A stretch of DNA of 50,737 bases from Treponema sp. (lineage in GTDB: Bacteria > Spirochaetota > Spirochaetia > Treponematales > Treponemataceae), in contig JAEDGP010000006.1 of NCBI GenBank assembly GCA_016297405.1, forward strand, positions 1 through 50,737, given 5' to 3'. Shown in pieces: positions 1-7,574 of the stretch (within the stretch, counting starts at the first letter, position 1; each line of letters starts with the position of its first letter). The position numbers and the translations under genes were made by a program. Below the pieces are notes generated by a model. The model saw only the letters and a list, made by a program, of their open reading frames with translations. It did not search any database and was not told the origin of the DNA.

Positions 1-315
1 TACAGGGAATCCGTTTCCAACAGGTCCGCGAAGACAGATCTGCTGGCCAACTTCTGCGTTGTGCAACCACTGAGTTACAACACCACATTTTTTAATTGAA
101 AATTCCATGTGAGTTTCAAGAGTAGGTGAAGAAGTAATAGAAATCATTGATTCACCAACGCCTGGTACGATGAGCATTGCACACTGACCAGGAATGTGGT
201 TGAACAACTTCTTTCCATCAAGACCTACTACGCTGAAAGTCTTAACATCAGGAGTTTCCTGTTTAATATCAATAATTTTTCCTACATAAGGAATAAAGCT
301 TTCGTTGTTTTCCAT
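1..315 (-). CDS. floxA: FloxA-like FAD/NAD(P)-binding oxidoreductase subunit, N-terminal part only
   Basis: Partial gene: 105 codons are visible and the C-terminus lies beyond the left edge. The protein starts MENNESFIPYVGKI and is a ferredoxin-NADP reductase-type FAD domain: an HIPGQCAML segment (PGQ motif) near residue 43 and SITSSP near residue 60, where this family binds flavin. It most resembles the gamma/B subunits of sulfhydrogenase and anaerobic sulfite reductase. In this setting it should be the NAD(P)H-oxidising subunit of a Flox complex. The ATG follows an AGGAG Shine-Dalgarno and lies 16 nt after floxB, so it is the last visible gene of the minus-strand operon. The NAD(P) domain is not visible, so cofactor preference cannot be judged. 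Confidence 0.8.
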   Translation of the reverse strand, partial: MENNESFIPYVGKIIDIKQETPDVKTFSVVGLDGKKLFNHIPGQCAMLIVPGVGESMISITSSPTLETHMEFSIKKCGVVTQWLHNAEVGQQICLRGPVGNGFPV

Positions 316-331
316 CGTTTTCTCCTATTCC

Positions 332-1390
332 TTAGATATCATCAGATTCAGAAATTGCTTTAAGAACCTTAACTGCATTCATGTTTACAGGACAGCTTTC
401 AAGACAGCGGCCGCATCCAACACAGGAAAACAAACCTTTGTGAGCCATTGGATAGTAAACAAGCTTGTGCATAAAGCGCTGACGGCTTCTTTCTTTCTGA
501 GTGTGACGTGGGTTTTCCGCAGCCATCTGTGTAAAGTCGTTGTACATACAAGAGTCCCAGCAGCGAATCTGACGGATTCCCTTACCAGTATTGAAGTCAC
601 GAACGTCAAAACACATACATGTAGGACAAACGTAAGTACAAGTACCACAACCTACACATGGTTCCGCAGCCTTATCCCAAACTTTTGAATTGAAAATCTT
701 CATCATCTGTTCAGGCTTTACATCGCCAACCTTTGAAAGATCAAGGTGTGCAAATGGAAGAGCTTCAACCTTTGCAGAAATATCTTTTTTGCATTCTTCA
801 ACAGCTTTGTCGTCACCGTCTGCAAGAACAGACTTAGCCTTGTCAAGGAAAGCCTTACCTTTGTCTGTGTTTGCAGCAAAATAGTAAGTACCATCTTTGA
901 GCCAGCAGCTTACGTCTCCTGCAGAACCGTTCTTTGAAGAGGAAAGACTTGCGTCAATTCCGTATGTAGAACAGAAACAAGTTTTTTCTGGATCGTTACA
1001 AGCAAGAACGATAACAGTACCGTGATCACGGCGATTTTTGTAGTAAGAGTCAACAGGTGTCATATTGAGATAAACATCATCAATACAAGCAAAACCAACA
1101 GCATCACATGCGCGAACACCAAAGATTACAAAATCTTCAACGTCTTTGCGTGGATCTGTAACAGTAATTTCCTTTCCATTCATTTCATAAGAAACCATGT
1201 GTTCTGTTTTTGGAAAGAAAAAATCCTTTGCAGAACGTACAGTCTTAAGATTAGAAGAAAGTTTTACGCCATTTTCCCATTTCTTAAAATCAGCTTTTCC
1301 AGCTGTATTATCAACAGGAAGGTACAATGGCTGCTTTTCACCAATAAGGGCGAACAATGAATCAATTTTATCAGCAGAAATACTAAGCAT
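332..1390 (-). CDS. floxB: FloxB-like [4Fe-4S] dicluster protein (AsrA/HydB family)
   Basis: 352 residues, cytoplasmic, no signal peptide. Two ferredoxin-type cluster motifs sit in the C-terminal third: C245/C248/C251/C255 (CVGCGTCTYVC) and C323/C326/C329/C333 (CVGCGRCLESCP), with additional cysteines C257 and C259 and in the 95-140 region. Length and layout match the iron-sulfur beta subunits of sulfhydrogenases and anaerobic sulfite reductase subunit A, which pass electrons from the flavin subunit. The start ATG overlaps the floxC stop by one base (TAATG) and is preceded by GGAGG at 9 nt, indicating translational coupling. Role inferred from neighbours: wire electrons from NAD(P)H on FloxA toward the MvhD-like subunit and HdrA. 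Confidence 0.85.
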   Translation of the reverse strand: MLSISADKIDSLFALIGEKQPLYLPVDNTAGKADFKKWENGVKLSSNLKTVRSAKDFFFPKTEHMVSYEMNGKEITVTDPRKDVEDFVIFGVRACDAVGFACIDDVYLNMTPVDSYYKNRRDHGTVIVLACNDPEKTCFCSTYGIDASLSSSKNGSAGDVSCWLKDGTYYFAANTDKGKAFLDKAKSVLADGDDKAVEECKKDISAKVEALPFAHLDLSKVGDVKPEQMMKIFNSKVWDKAAEPCVGCGTCTYVCPTCMCFDVRDFNTGKGIRQIRCWDSCMYNDFTQMAAENPRHTQKERSRQRFMHKLVYYPMAHKGLFSCVGCGRCLESCPVNMNAVKVLKAISESDDI

Positions 1391-2358
1391 TATTCGTTAC
1401 CTCCATCTTTAGAGCGGTCAAAAACGATAGTTGTTTCTGGGTCATCAGTTTTGAAAGTAAGCATTGCAGGCTTAGTTTCCATGTCGCTTCCAGCCTGATA
1501 GTCACCGTAGATTTCATTGATGTCTTTGATGTATTTACGGTTCAAAAGATACAATGGAATTCCCTGAGGACAAACACGTGAACATTCGCCACAGTCTGTA
1601 CAGCGGCCGGCAACGTGCCATGCACGGATGATGTGGAAGAGTGATTCTTCAAAGCTTGTCTCTGCAACTTTCTGAGTTGTGTAAAGGTTGTTATTGTCGA
1701 ATACACACTTTTCACAAGTACATGCAGGACAAACATTACGGCAGGCATTACAGCGGATACAGCGGCTGAATTCGTTTTTCCAGAATGCGTTGCGTTCATC
1801 AGCTGTCATTGCATCAAATTTTGCAAGAACAGAAAGACGGTCTGCATCTTTTACATCAGCGTTTGCGTCCACTCCGATATATTCATCACAAGAAACAGGC
1901 TTTTTTCCGGCACAAGAATCACAAACGTCACCGCCATCAATAGCATCCTGACATGGAACACCGATTGCATAAACGTCGCCACGAGTGATTCTGTTTTCTT
2001 TCAAGAGCTGTGTAAATGAATATGTATCAGCTGGCTTCAAGAATACAGCAGCTACTTCACTAGGAATTAGAGCATCCTGAGCATTAGGATCACGCTGCTT
2101 AGCCATAGTATTGTTCATTCTTGTAGTGCTTTTCTTTATTTCAATGTTTCTTGTGATTTTTACAAGATACTTTGAAAGGTTAGCCTTACAGTTCTTATCA
2201 AAAATAAAATCCTTATCAAGTTCTTCTGTAGAAGTAAAAACTGCAGGAGTAATGTCGTCTTCAAAAAGACCTTTTTTCCAGCCTACAACGTACTGAACTT
2301 TGCCTTCTGCAAGCAAAGCCTTAGCGCGGTCAAGCATCTGTTTAGCTACATCTTGCAT
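1390..2358 (-). CDS. floxC: FloxC-like [4Fe-4S] electron-transfer subunit
   Basis: 322 residues with two iron-sulfur motifs: C200/C203/C206/C210 followed by C213 and further cysteines (CIRCNACRNVCPACTC), and C253/C256/C259/C263 (CTDCGECSRVCPQG). A middle stretch (about 136-157) carries four more cysteines. The N-terminal 100 residues have no motif I recognise. The family overlaps with beta subunits of F420/formate-type enzymes and with FloxC of sulfate reducers. The ATG at 2358 has a strong GGAGG at 7 nt that lies inside the end of floxD, and the two genes overlap by 13 nt. Naming as FloxC is from gene order (D-C-B-A) and the cluster pattern, so the exact label is less sure than the electron-transfer role. 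Confidence 0.78.
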   Translation of the reverse strand: MQDVAKQMLDRAKALLAEGKVQYVVGWKKGLFEDDITPAVFTSTEELDKDFIFDKNCKANLSKYLVKITRNIEIKKSTTRMNNTMAKQRDPNAQDALIPSEVAAVFLKPADTYSFTQLLKENRITRGDVYAIGVPCQDAIDGGDVCDSCAGKKPVSCDEYIGVDANADVKDADRLSVLAKFDAMTADERNAFWKNEFSRCIRCNACRNVCPACTCEKCVFDNNNLYTTQKVAETSFEESLFHIIRAWHVAGRCTDCGECSRVCPQGIPLYLLNRKYIKDINEIYGDYQAGSDMETKPAMLTFKTDDPETTIVFDRSKDGGNE

Positions 2359-2783
2359 CGTACATCCTCCAGTTTTTTACATTCGCCAAGGGCTTTAATC
2401 TGGCTTACGAAATCATTCATGATTCCTGCAAACTTAACACCTTCAGCAGCAGAACACCATTCTACGCGTGTACGTCCCTTTTCAATGCCCAAAAAGTCAA
2501 GCTGACTGAAGAGCAATGTCATACGACGGCGTGCAAAATAGTTACCTGTAGAGTAGTGACAGTCACCTGGGTGACATCCACACAAAATTACACCGTCAGC
2601 ACCACGCTGGAATGCACGCAAAATGAACATTGGGTTCAAGCGGCATGAACATGGGATGCGGATGATTTTTACGTTTTTTGGGTATTCAAGACGGTTGTTA
2701 CCAGCCAAGTCTGCACCAGCGTAAGAACACCAGTTACAGCAGAAAGCAACAATTCTTGGTTCCCAGTCTTTATTTTCAGCCAT
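2346..2783 (-). CDS. floxD: FloxD / MvhD-like [2Fe-2S] electron-transfer subunit
   Basis: 145 residues from the ATG at 2783; an upstream in-frame TTG at 2789 would add two residues. The protein shows the MvhD cysteine pattern: FCCNWCSYAGAD near the N-terminus, RIPCSCRLNP in the middle, then ILCGCHPGDCHY and a late cysteine (EWCSAAEG). In methanogens MvhD links the hydrogenase to HdrA; in Flox systems the same subunit links the NADH-oxidising part to HdrA. It sits between hdrA and floxC, as that role predicts. Unlike its neighbours it has no convincing Shine-Dalgarno, and two stable hairpins fill the 58-65 nt before it. Confidence 0.88.
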   Translation of the reverse strand: MAENKDWEPRIVAFCCNWCSYAGADLAGNNRLEYPKNVKIIRIPCSCRLNPMFILRAFQRGADGVILCGCHPGDCHYSTGNYFARRRMTLLFSQLDFLGIEKGRTRVEWCSAAEGVKFAGIMNDFVSQIKALGECKKLEDVRCKM

Positions 2784-2806
2784 AATCAATTTATCTGTTT
2801 ATGTAC

Positions 2807-2852
2807 CGAGTTTTCGAAGAAAACTCGAGTTTATAAATCCGAAGGATTTATA
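2807..2852 (-). promoter_or_regulatory. two tandem RNA hairpins between hdrA and floxD
   Basis: On the transcribed strand the first hairpin (2852-2832) is a 9-bp perfect stem TATAAATCC/GGATTTATA that can close as C(UUCG)G, a very stable tetraloop, and it contains the hdrA stop codon. The second (2827-2807) is a 9-bp perfect stem CGAGTTTTC/GAAAACTCG with a 3-nt loop. Neither is followed by a T tract, so they are not ordinary terminators. Likely roles are mRNA processing or stability control that separates expression of hdrA and floxD. The structures are seen in the sequence; the function is inferred. Confidence 0.7.
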
Positions 2853-4860
2853 ATACAGAATCTACCTCCGCCAAGATTTGTTTGTTGCTGAATCCCTTAA
2901 GATCCATTGCTCCAGAAGGACAGGCAACTGTACAAGCACCACAACCCTGACACATAGCAGAGTTAACCTGTGATACGTGACGAGTAATTGTTGTTCTATT
3001 TGGCCCACGGAAATCCTTATCAACATAAGAAATAGCACCGTAAGGACAAACGTTTGCACACTGTCCACAACCGTTACATGCGTTTTCGTCTGGATTAGCA
3101 GTACATGGGTTGTTCTGAAGCTTGTCTTTAATCAAAAGACAGATAGCTTTTGCAGCTGCACCTGAAGACTGAGCAACAGTTTCAGGAATATCTTTTGGTC
3201 CCTGACAGCATCCTGCAAGGAAGATACCGGCAGTTGGAGATTCAACAGGACGAAGTTTAGCATGAGCTTCAAGGAAGAAGTCATTTGTATCCATAGAAGT
3301 AGTAAGCATTGTAGCCAATGGACGAGCAGACTTATCAGCTTCAATAGATGCTGCAAGAACTACCATATCAGCCTTAATGTGTACCTGACGGTTCAAAATC
3401 AAATCTGACCCCTGAACATCAAGAGTTCCATCTGGAAGAGGTGTTACTTTTCCAACCTGTCCTTTGATGTAGTTTACACCATACTGTTCAACAGCACGAC
3501 GGTAGAATTCATCAAAGTTTTTACCTGGAGTACGAACATCAATATAGAAAACAGTGATGTTTGTATCAGGATAATGGTCACGAGTAAGAATTGCGTGTTT
3601 AGCTGTATACATACAGCAGATTTTTGAACAATATTCATGTCCTTTTGTAGAATCTGCAGAACAACGGCTTCCTACACACTGAACAAATACGATTTCTTTT
3701 GGTTCTTTCCCGTCTGAAGGGCGGAGAAGATGACCATTTGTAGGACCAGATGCGTTACAAAGTCTTTCAAATTCAAGAGAAGAAACAACATCTGGGCTCT
3801 GAGAATATGCATATTCATCAAACTTCTTAAGGTCGATTGGGTTATAACCTGTTGCTACGATGATTGCACCGTATTTTTCTGTAATAACTTCTTCCTTCTG
3901 CTTGAAGTTGATTGCCCCTGCAGCACAAGCTTTTTCACAGAATCCACATACATTGTCTTTTCCATTAGAAAGACCTTTCATGTGCAGACAGTAAGATGCG
4001 TCAATAGAAGCAACCTTTGGAACAGCCTGAGCAAATGGAATATCAATTGCTTTCTTGTTGTTCAGGTTAAGGTTGAAAGGATTTGGAACCTTCTTATTTG
4101 GACATTTTTCGATACAAGCACCACAACCTGTACATTTTGTTTCATCAACATAACGTGGGTGACGTTTGATATCGATAGAGAAGTTACCGATGTAACCCTT
4201 TACGCCAACAACTTCCGAGTAAGAAAGAATGCGGATGTTAGGATTCTGGCTGACTTCTGTCATTTTTGGAGTAACGATACAAGAAGCACAGTCAAGAGTA
4301 GGGAATGTCTTATCAAGCATTGCCATCTTACCGCCGACTGTAACGTTCTTTTCAACGATATCTACAGGGAAACCTGCATCTGCAATATCAAGAGCAGCTG
4401 TGATTCCAGCGATACCGCCACCAATTACCAGGGCACGCTTTGTCATAGGTGTTTCCCCAGGTGTCAAAGGTGTATCGAGAATTGTTTTAGCAATTGCAGC
4501 TTTACCAAGAGCAATTGCTTTTTCAGTTGCATCAGCCATGTCTTTCATAACCCATGAACACTGTTCACGGATGTTGGCGATTTCAACTTTATATGGGTTA
4601 ACACCCGCACGTTCTGCACAATTGCGGAATGTTTTTTCATGCATACGAGGAGAACAAGAACAAAGAACAACACCTGTAAGACCAAGTTCCTTAATCTTGT
4701 CTTCGATCATTTGCTGACCTGCTGAAGAACACATGTAAGTGTAGTTTGTTGAGAATGCAACTCCGTCTACCTTTCCAAGTTCTTCTGCTACTTTAGCTAC
4801 GTCAACTGTACCGGCAATGTTAGTACCACAGTGACATACAAAAACACCAATTTTTTCCAT
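2848..4860 (-). CDS. hdrA: HdrA-like flavin-bifurcating iron-sulfur subunit
   Basis: 670 residues, the usual length of a short HdrA. In order: an N-terminal HdrA domain with CHCGTN (9-14) and SCSPRMHE (68-75); an FAD-binding GGGIAG at 147-152; the family motif LDCASC (189-194); a ferredoxin-like cluster C243/C246/C249/C253; a further CGFCEKAC motif near 307; and two C-terminal clusters CNGCGQCANVCP and CQGCGACTVACP. There is no selenocysteine and no C-terminal fusion. HdrA carries the FAD thought to split electron pairs between ferredoxin and the HdrBC disulfide site. It follows hdrC by 11 nt with an AAGGAAG ribosome site. The following hairpins separate it from floxD. Confidence 0.93.
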   Translation of the reverse strand: MEKIGVFVCHCGTNIAGTVDVAKVAEELGKVDGVAFSTNYTYMCSSAGQQMIEDKIKELGLTGVVLCSCSPRMHEKTFRNCAERAGVNPYKVEIANIREQCSWVMKDMADATEKAIALGKAAIAKTILDTPLTPGETPMTKRALVIGGGIAGITAALDIADAGFPVDIVEKNVTVGGKMAMLDKTFPTLDCASCIVTPKMTEVSQNPNIRILSYSEVVGVKGYIGNFSIDIKRHPRYVDETKCTGCGACIEKCPNKKVPNPFNLNLNNKKAIDIPFAQAVPKVASIDASYCLHMKGLSNGKDNVCGFCEKACAAGAINFKQKEEVITEKYGAIIVATGYNPIDLKKFDEYAYSQSPDVVSSLEFERLCNASGPTNGHLLRPSDGKEPKEIVFVQCVGSRCSADSTKGHEYCSKICCMYTAKHAILTRDHYPDTNITVFYIDVRTPGKNFDEFYRRAVEQYGVNYIKGQVGKVTPLPDGTLDVQGSDLILNRQVHIKADMVVLAASIEADKSARPLATMLTTSMDTNDFFLEAHAKLRPVESPTAGIFLAGCCQGPKDIPETVAQSSGAAAKAICLLIKDKLQNNPCTANPDENACNGCGQCANVCPYGAISYVDKDFRGPNRTTITRHVSQVNSAMCQGCGACTVACPSGAMDLKGFSNKQILAEVDSVL

Positions 4861-4871
4861 CTGTCACTTCC

Positions 4872-5267
4872 TTATTTCTTGTACTTTCTGAATGCTGACA
4901 TAAGAGCCTGCTGAGGCATATCGTCATCCAGTTTTTCTGGTACCTGACTTGGGTCCAGATGATGAGGACCGCGCTGACCTTCTACAAGCTGACGCACTGC
5001 ATCAATTACTTTTGCAGGTTCAACCTGACGTGGACAACGTTCAAGACAGGCAAAGCATGAAAGACAAGCATAGATAGATTTTGTTTTAAGGAGAGGTTCA
5101 ATTTCTCCTTTTTCTACCATCTGAACAAACTGATGTGGATGATATTCCATTGCATCAAAGTTTGAACATGTGCCAGAGCACTTACCGCAAACCATACACT
5201 TTTTTGTGTTAACACCACTTGTTTCAAGAATCTGGCTCTTAAGCTCTTCAATTTCTGACTTAAGCAT
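4872..5267 (-). CDS. hdrC: HdrC-like [4Fe-4S] subunit
   Basis: 131 residues from the ATG at 5267. I chose this start because AAGGAGG (5280-5274) lies at ideal spacing; a TTG at 5294 in the same frame would add 9 residues but has no such site. The ATG overlaps the last codons of hdrB (8-nt overlap), so the two are likely translationally coupled. Two ferredoxin motifs are present: C24/C27/C30/C34 (CMVCGKCSGTC) and C68/C71/C74/C78 (CLSCFACLERCP). A short N-terminal helix rich in Glu/Lys precedes them. HdrC passes electrons from HdrA to HdrB. Soluble: no membrane segment, hence the cytoplasmic HdrABC type rather than membrane HdrDE. Confidence 0.92.
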   Translation of the reverse strand: MLKSEIEELKSQILETSGVNTKKCMVCGKCSGTCSNFDAMEYHPHQFVQMVEKGEIEPLLKTKSIYACLSCFACLERCPRQVEPAKVIDAVRQLVEGQRGPHHLDPSQVPEKLDDDMPQQALMSAFRKYKK

Positions 5268-6099
5268 TTGCAGCCTCCTTTTTAAGGGATTCAAGAGCAG
5301 CTTCTTTTACGCCAAGAGCTTCAGCAAGAAGTTCTGTGAAGTAAATTACGTCAAGCTTTGAGTCATTCTTATTTTTGATAAGGTTATAGCGGCAAAGCGG
5401 GCAGCTTGTAACAAGAAGTTCAGCACCAAAATCTTCTGCGTTGTTCAAGATTGCCTTTGCACGTTTCTGTGGAATAGAAGGATCTTCCAGCTGTGCATAA
5501 GCACCGCAGCATTCGTTACGCTGAGCATAGATAACAGGAGTTGCACCAATTGCCTTGATAAAATCTTCAATTATCTGAGGATTTTCTGGATCATCAAACT
5601 GCATTACATCACTAGGACGAAGGAGAAGACATCCGTAGTATGCACCAATTTTCTTTCCTGTAAGAGGATTCTTAACAGCTTTCTTTACATTGTCCCAGCC
5701 GATTTCGTCACGGAGAATTTCAAGGAAGTGAAGAACCTTTGTTTCACCATTGTACTGAATGTCATCAGCTTTAAGATAATTGTTAGCCTTAAGATTTGTG
5801 TTTTCGTCGTTAATCATTGCGTTGTTAGTCTGCTTCAAAACGTTGTAGCAGGCAGCACACAATGTTGCAAGATTCTGACCATGGTCGCGGGCATCAGCCA
5901 ATGCACGAACAGAAGGAAGCTTTGCTGCAACTTCTTTTGATGACATTGGGTAAACACCACCACAACACTGCCAGTCCTGGATTTCCTGAAGTTCAAAACC
6001 AAGAGCTTGTGCAGATGCTCGGGCAAATGCATCAAGTTCTTTAGCCTTGTTCTTTAATGTACATCCAGGGAAGTATGAATAGATTTTTTTATCGCTCAT
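5260..6099 (-). CDS. hdrB: HdrB-like CCG-domain catalytic subunit
   Basis: 279 residues with two cysteine-rich CCG domains. Domain 1: C13 in SYFPGC, C45-C46 in QCCGG, then C81/C84 (CAAC). Domain 2: C157 (YYGCLLLRP), C197-C198 (ECCGA), C233/C236 (SCPLC). These are the ligands for the unusual non-cubane clusters that reduce a disulfide in HdrB of methanogens. A complete set of cysteines implies an active site, but the natural substrate here is unknown because CoM-S-S-CoB is not expected in a spirochaete. The start codon overlaps the fumarase stop (ATGA, 6099-6096), so fumarase and hdrB are translated in succession. Confidence 0.92.
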   Translation of the reverse strand: MSDKKIYSYFPGCTLKNKAKELDAFARASAQALGFELQEIQDWQCCGGVYPMSSKEVAAKLPSVRALADARDHGQNLATLCAACYNVLKQTNNAMINDENTNLKANNYLKADDIQYNGETKVLHFLEILRDEIGWDNVKKAVKNPLTGKKIGAYYGCLLLRPSDVMQFDDPENPQIIEDFIKAIGATPVIYAQRNECCGAYAQLEDPSIPQKRAKAILNNAEDFGAELLVTSCPLCRYNLIKNKNDSKLDVIYFTELLAEALGVKEAALESLKKEAANA

Positions 6100-7487
6100 T
6101 TTTTTACCCCAGCCATTTCTTCAGGTTTAAATACTTCATCGAACTTTTCTGCAGTCAAAAAGCCAAGTCCTACACAAGCATCTTTAAGTGAAAGATTTTC
6201 ATCGTGAGCCTTGTGAGCAACCTTAGCTGCGTTTTCATAACCGATGTAAGGGTTCAATGCTGTTACAAGCATTAAAGAGTTGTAAAGGTTATGGTGCATC
6301 TTTTCTTTGTTGGCTTTAATTCCAACAGCACAGTTATTATTAAAGCTCATCATAGCTTCTGCCATAAGGCGGCAAGACTGAATGAAGTTGTATGCGATTA
6401 CAGGCATGAAAACGTTCAATTCAAAGTTACCCTGAGAAGCTGCAAAACCAACTGCGGCATCGTTACCCATTACCTGAACTGCAACCATAGTTACAGCTTC
6501 ACACTGAGTTGGGTTTACTTTTCCCGGCATGATTGAAGAACCTGGTTCATTTTCAGGAATGAAGATTTCTCCAAGACCATCACGTGGACCTGAAGCAAGC
6601 CAGCGAACGTCGTTTGCAATCTTCATCATATCTGCAGCAAGAGCTTTTACAGCACCGTGAGCAAATACAAGTTCGTCTTTTGAAGTAAGAGCGTGATATT
6701 TGTTAGGAGCAGTGATAAAGTTCTTTCCAGTAAGCTTAGAAACTTCTTCTGCAACCTTTTCATCAAATCCCTTAGGTGCGTTAAGACCAGTTCCTACAGC
6801 TGTACCACCAAGAGCAAGCTGTTTAAGGTATGGAAGAGAAGAAAGGATCATTTCCTTATCACGTTCAAGGGAAGTACGCCATCCAGAAATTTCCTGTGTA
6901 AAGGAAATAGGTACAGCATCCTGAAGGTGTGTACGACCACTTTTTACGATACCTTCATTTTCTTTTTCAAGACGTTTGAAAGTTTCTACGAGTGTGTCGA
7001 TTGCTGGGATAAGTTTGTCTTCAAGTACACATACAGCAGAAATATGAAGTGCTGTAGGGAATGTGTCGTTAGATGACTGACTCATGTTGATGTCATCATT
7101 TGGATGAAGAATTTTTTTACCAGCAATTTCATTACCGCGGTTAGCGATAACTTCATTAGCGTTCATGTTAGACTGAGTACCAGATCCTGTTTGCCATACA
7201 ACAAGAGGGAAGTGGTCATTCAGTGTGCCTTCAACAACTTCTTCACAAGCTTTTTCAATTGCCTGAAGTTTTTCAGAAGTCATCTTTTCTGGCTTAAGGG
7301 CGTTGTTAGCTCTAGCTGCTGCGCGCTTAAGGTAGCCGAAAGCTTTTGTGATTTCGCGAGGCATAGTTTCGATGCCAACACCAATCAAAAAGTTTTCATG
7401 ACTGCGTTCAGTCTGTGCTGCCCAGTATTTGTCAGCAGGAACTTTAACTTCACCCATTGAGTCGTGCTCAATACGAAAGTTCTCCAT
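6096..7487 (-). CDS. fumC: class II fumarate hydratase
   Basis: 463 residues, the normal length of FumC. Diagnostic segments: GSGTQSNMNANEV (101-113), SGRTHLQDAVP, and the family signature GSSIMPGKVNP near residue 317. It interconverts malate and fumarate in the cytoplasm without an iron-sulfur cluster. Aspartase is the close relative; the HLQDAVP segment and the malate dehydrogenase neighbour favour fumarase. It is the first gene of the hdr/flox transcript, overlapping hdrB by ATGA. An AGGAG lies about 12 nt before the ATG, which is slightly long spacing. The coupling to a bifurcating complex is unusual and is the main clue to pathway. Confidence 0.92.
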   Translation of the reverse strand: MENFRIEHDSMGEVKVPADKYWAAQTERSHENFLIGVGIETMPREITKAFGYLKRAAARANNALKPEKMTSEKLQAIEKACEEVVEGTLNDHFPLVVWQTGSGTQSNMNANEVIANRGNEIAGKKILHPNDDINMSQSSNDTFPTALHISAVCVLEDKLIPAIDTLVETFKRLEKENEGIVKSGRTHLQDAVPISFTQEISGWRTSLERDKEMILSSLPYLKQLALGGTAVGTGLNAPKGFDEKVAEEVSKLTGKNFITAPNKYHALTSKDELVFAHGAVKALAADMMKIANDVRWLASGPRDGLGEIFIPENEPGSSIMPGKVNPTQCEAVTMVAVQVMGNDAAVGFAASQGNFELNVFMPVIAYNFIQSCRLMAEAMMSFNNNCAVGIKANKEKMHHNLYNSLMLVTALNPYIGYENAAKVAHKAHDENLSLKDACVGLGFLTAEKFDEVFKPEEMAGVKK

Positions 7488-7522
7488 AATTCTGCAAGTC
7501 TCCTAAAATAGTTCCCCGAAGT

Positions 7523-7562
7523 AAAAGCTTTCCAAGGCAATCTAGCCTTAAGAAAAGCTTAA
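7523..7562 (-). terminator. possible terminator/attenuator between dehydrogenase and fumarase
   Basis: On the minus strand AAGCTTTTCTTAAGGC, a 6-nt loop, then GCCTTGGAAAGCTTTT: an imperfect stem ending in a short TTTT. It lies just after the dehydrogenase stop and before fumC. The T tract is short, so read-through into fumC is possible and the element may attenuate rather than stop transcription. Confidence 0.5.
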
Positions 7563-7574
7563 TTTTAGTTCTGA

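Noticed and set aside
3730..4557. 275-codon open frame on the plus strand opposite hdrA
   Set aside because: It lies wholly antisense to HdrA, whose motifs are intact, and its product has no family traits. The open frame reflects codon bias.
2848..6099. selenocysteine in HdrA (as in some methanogens)
   Set aside because: The Cys codon is present and no in-frame TGA or downstream insertion element is seen.
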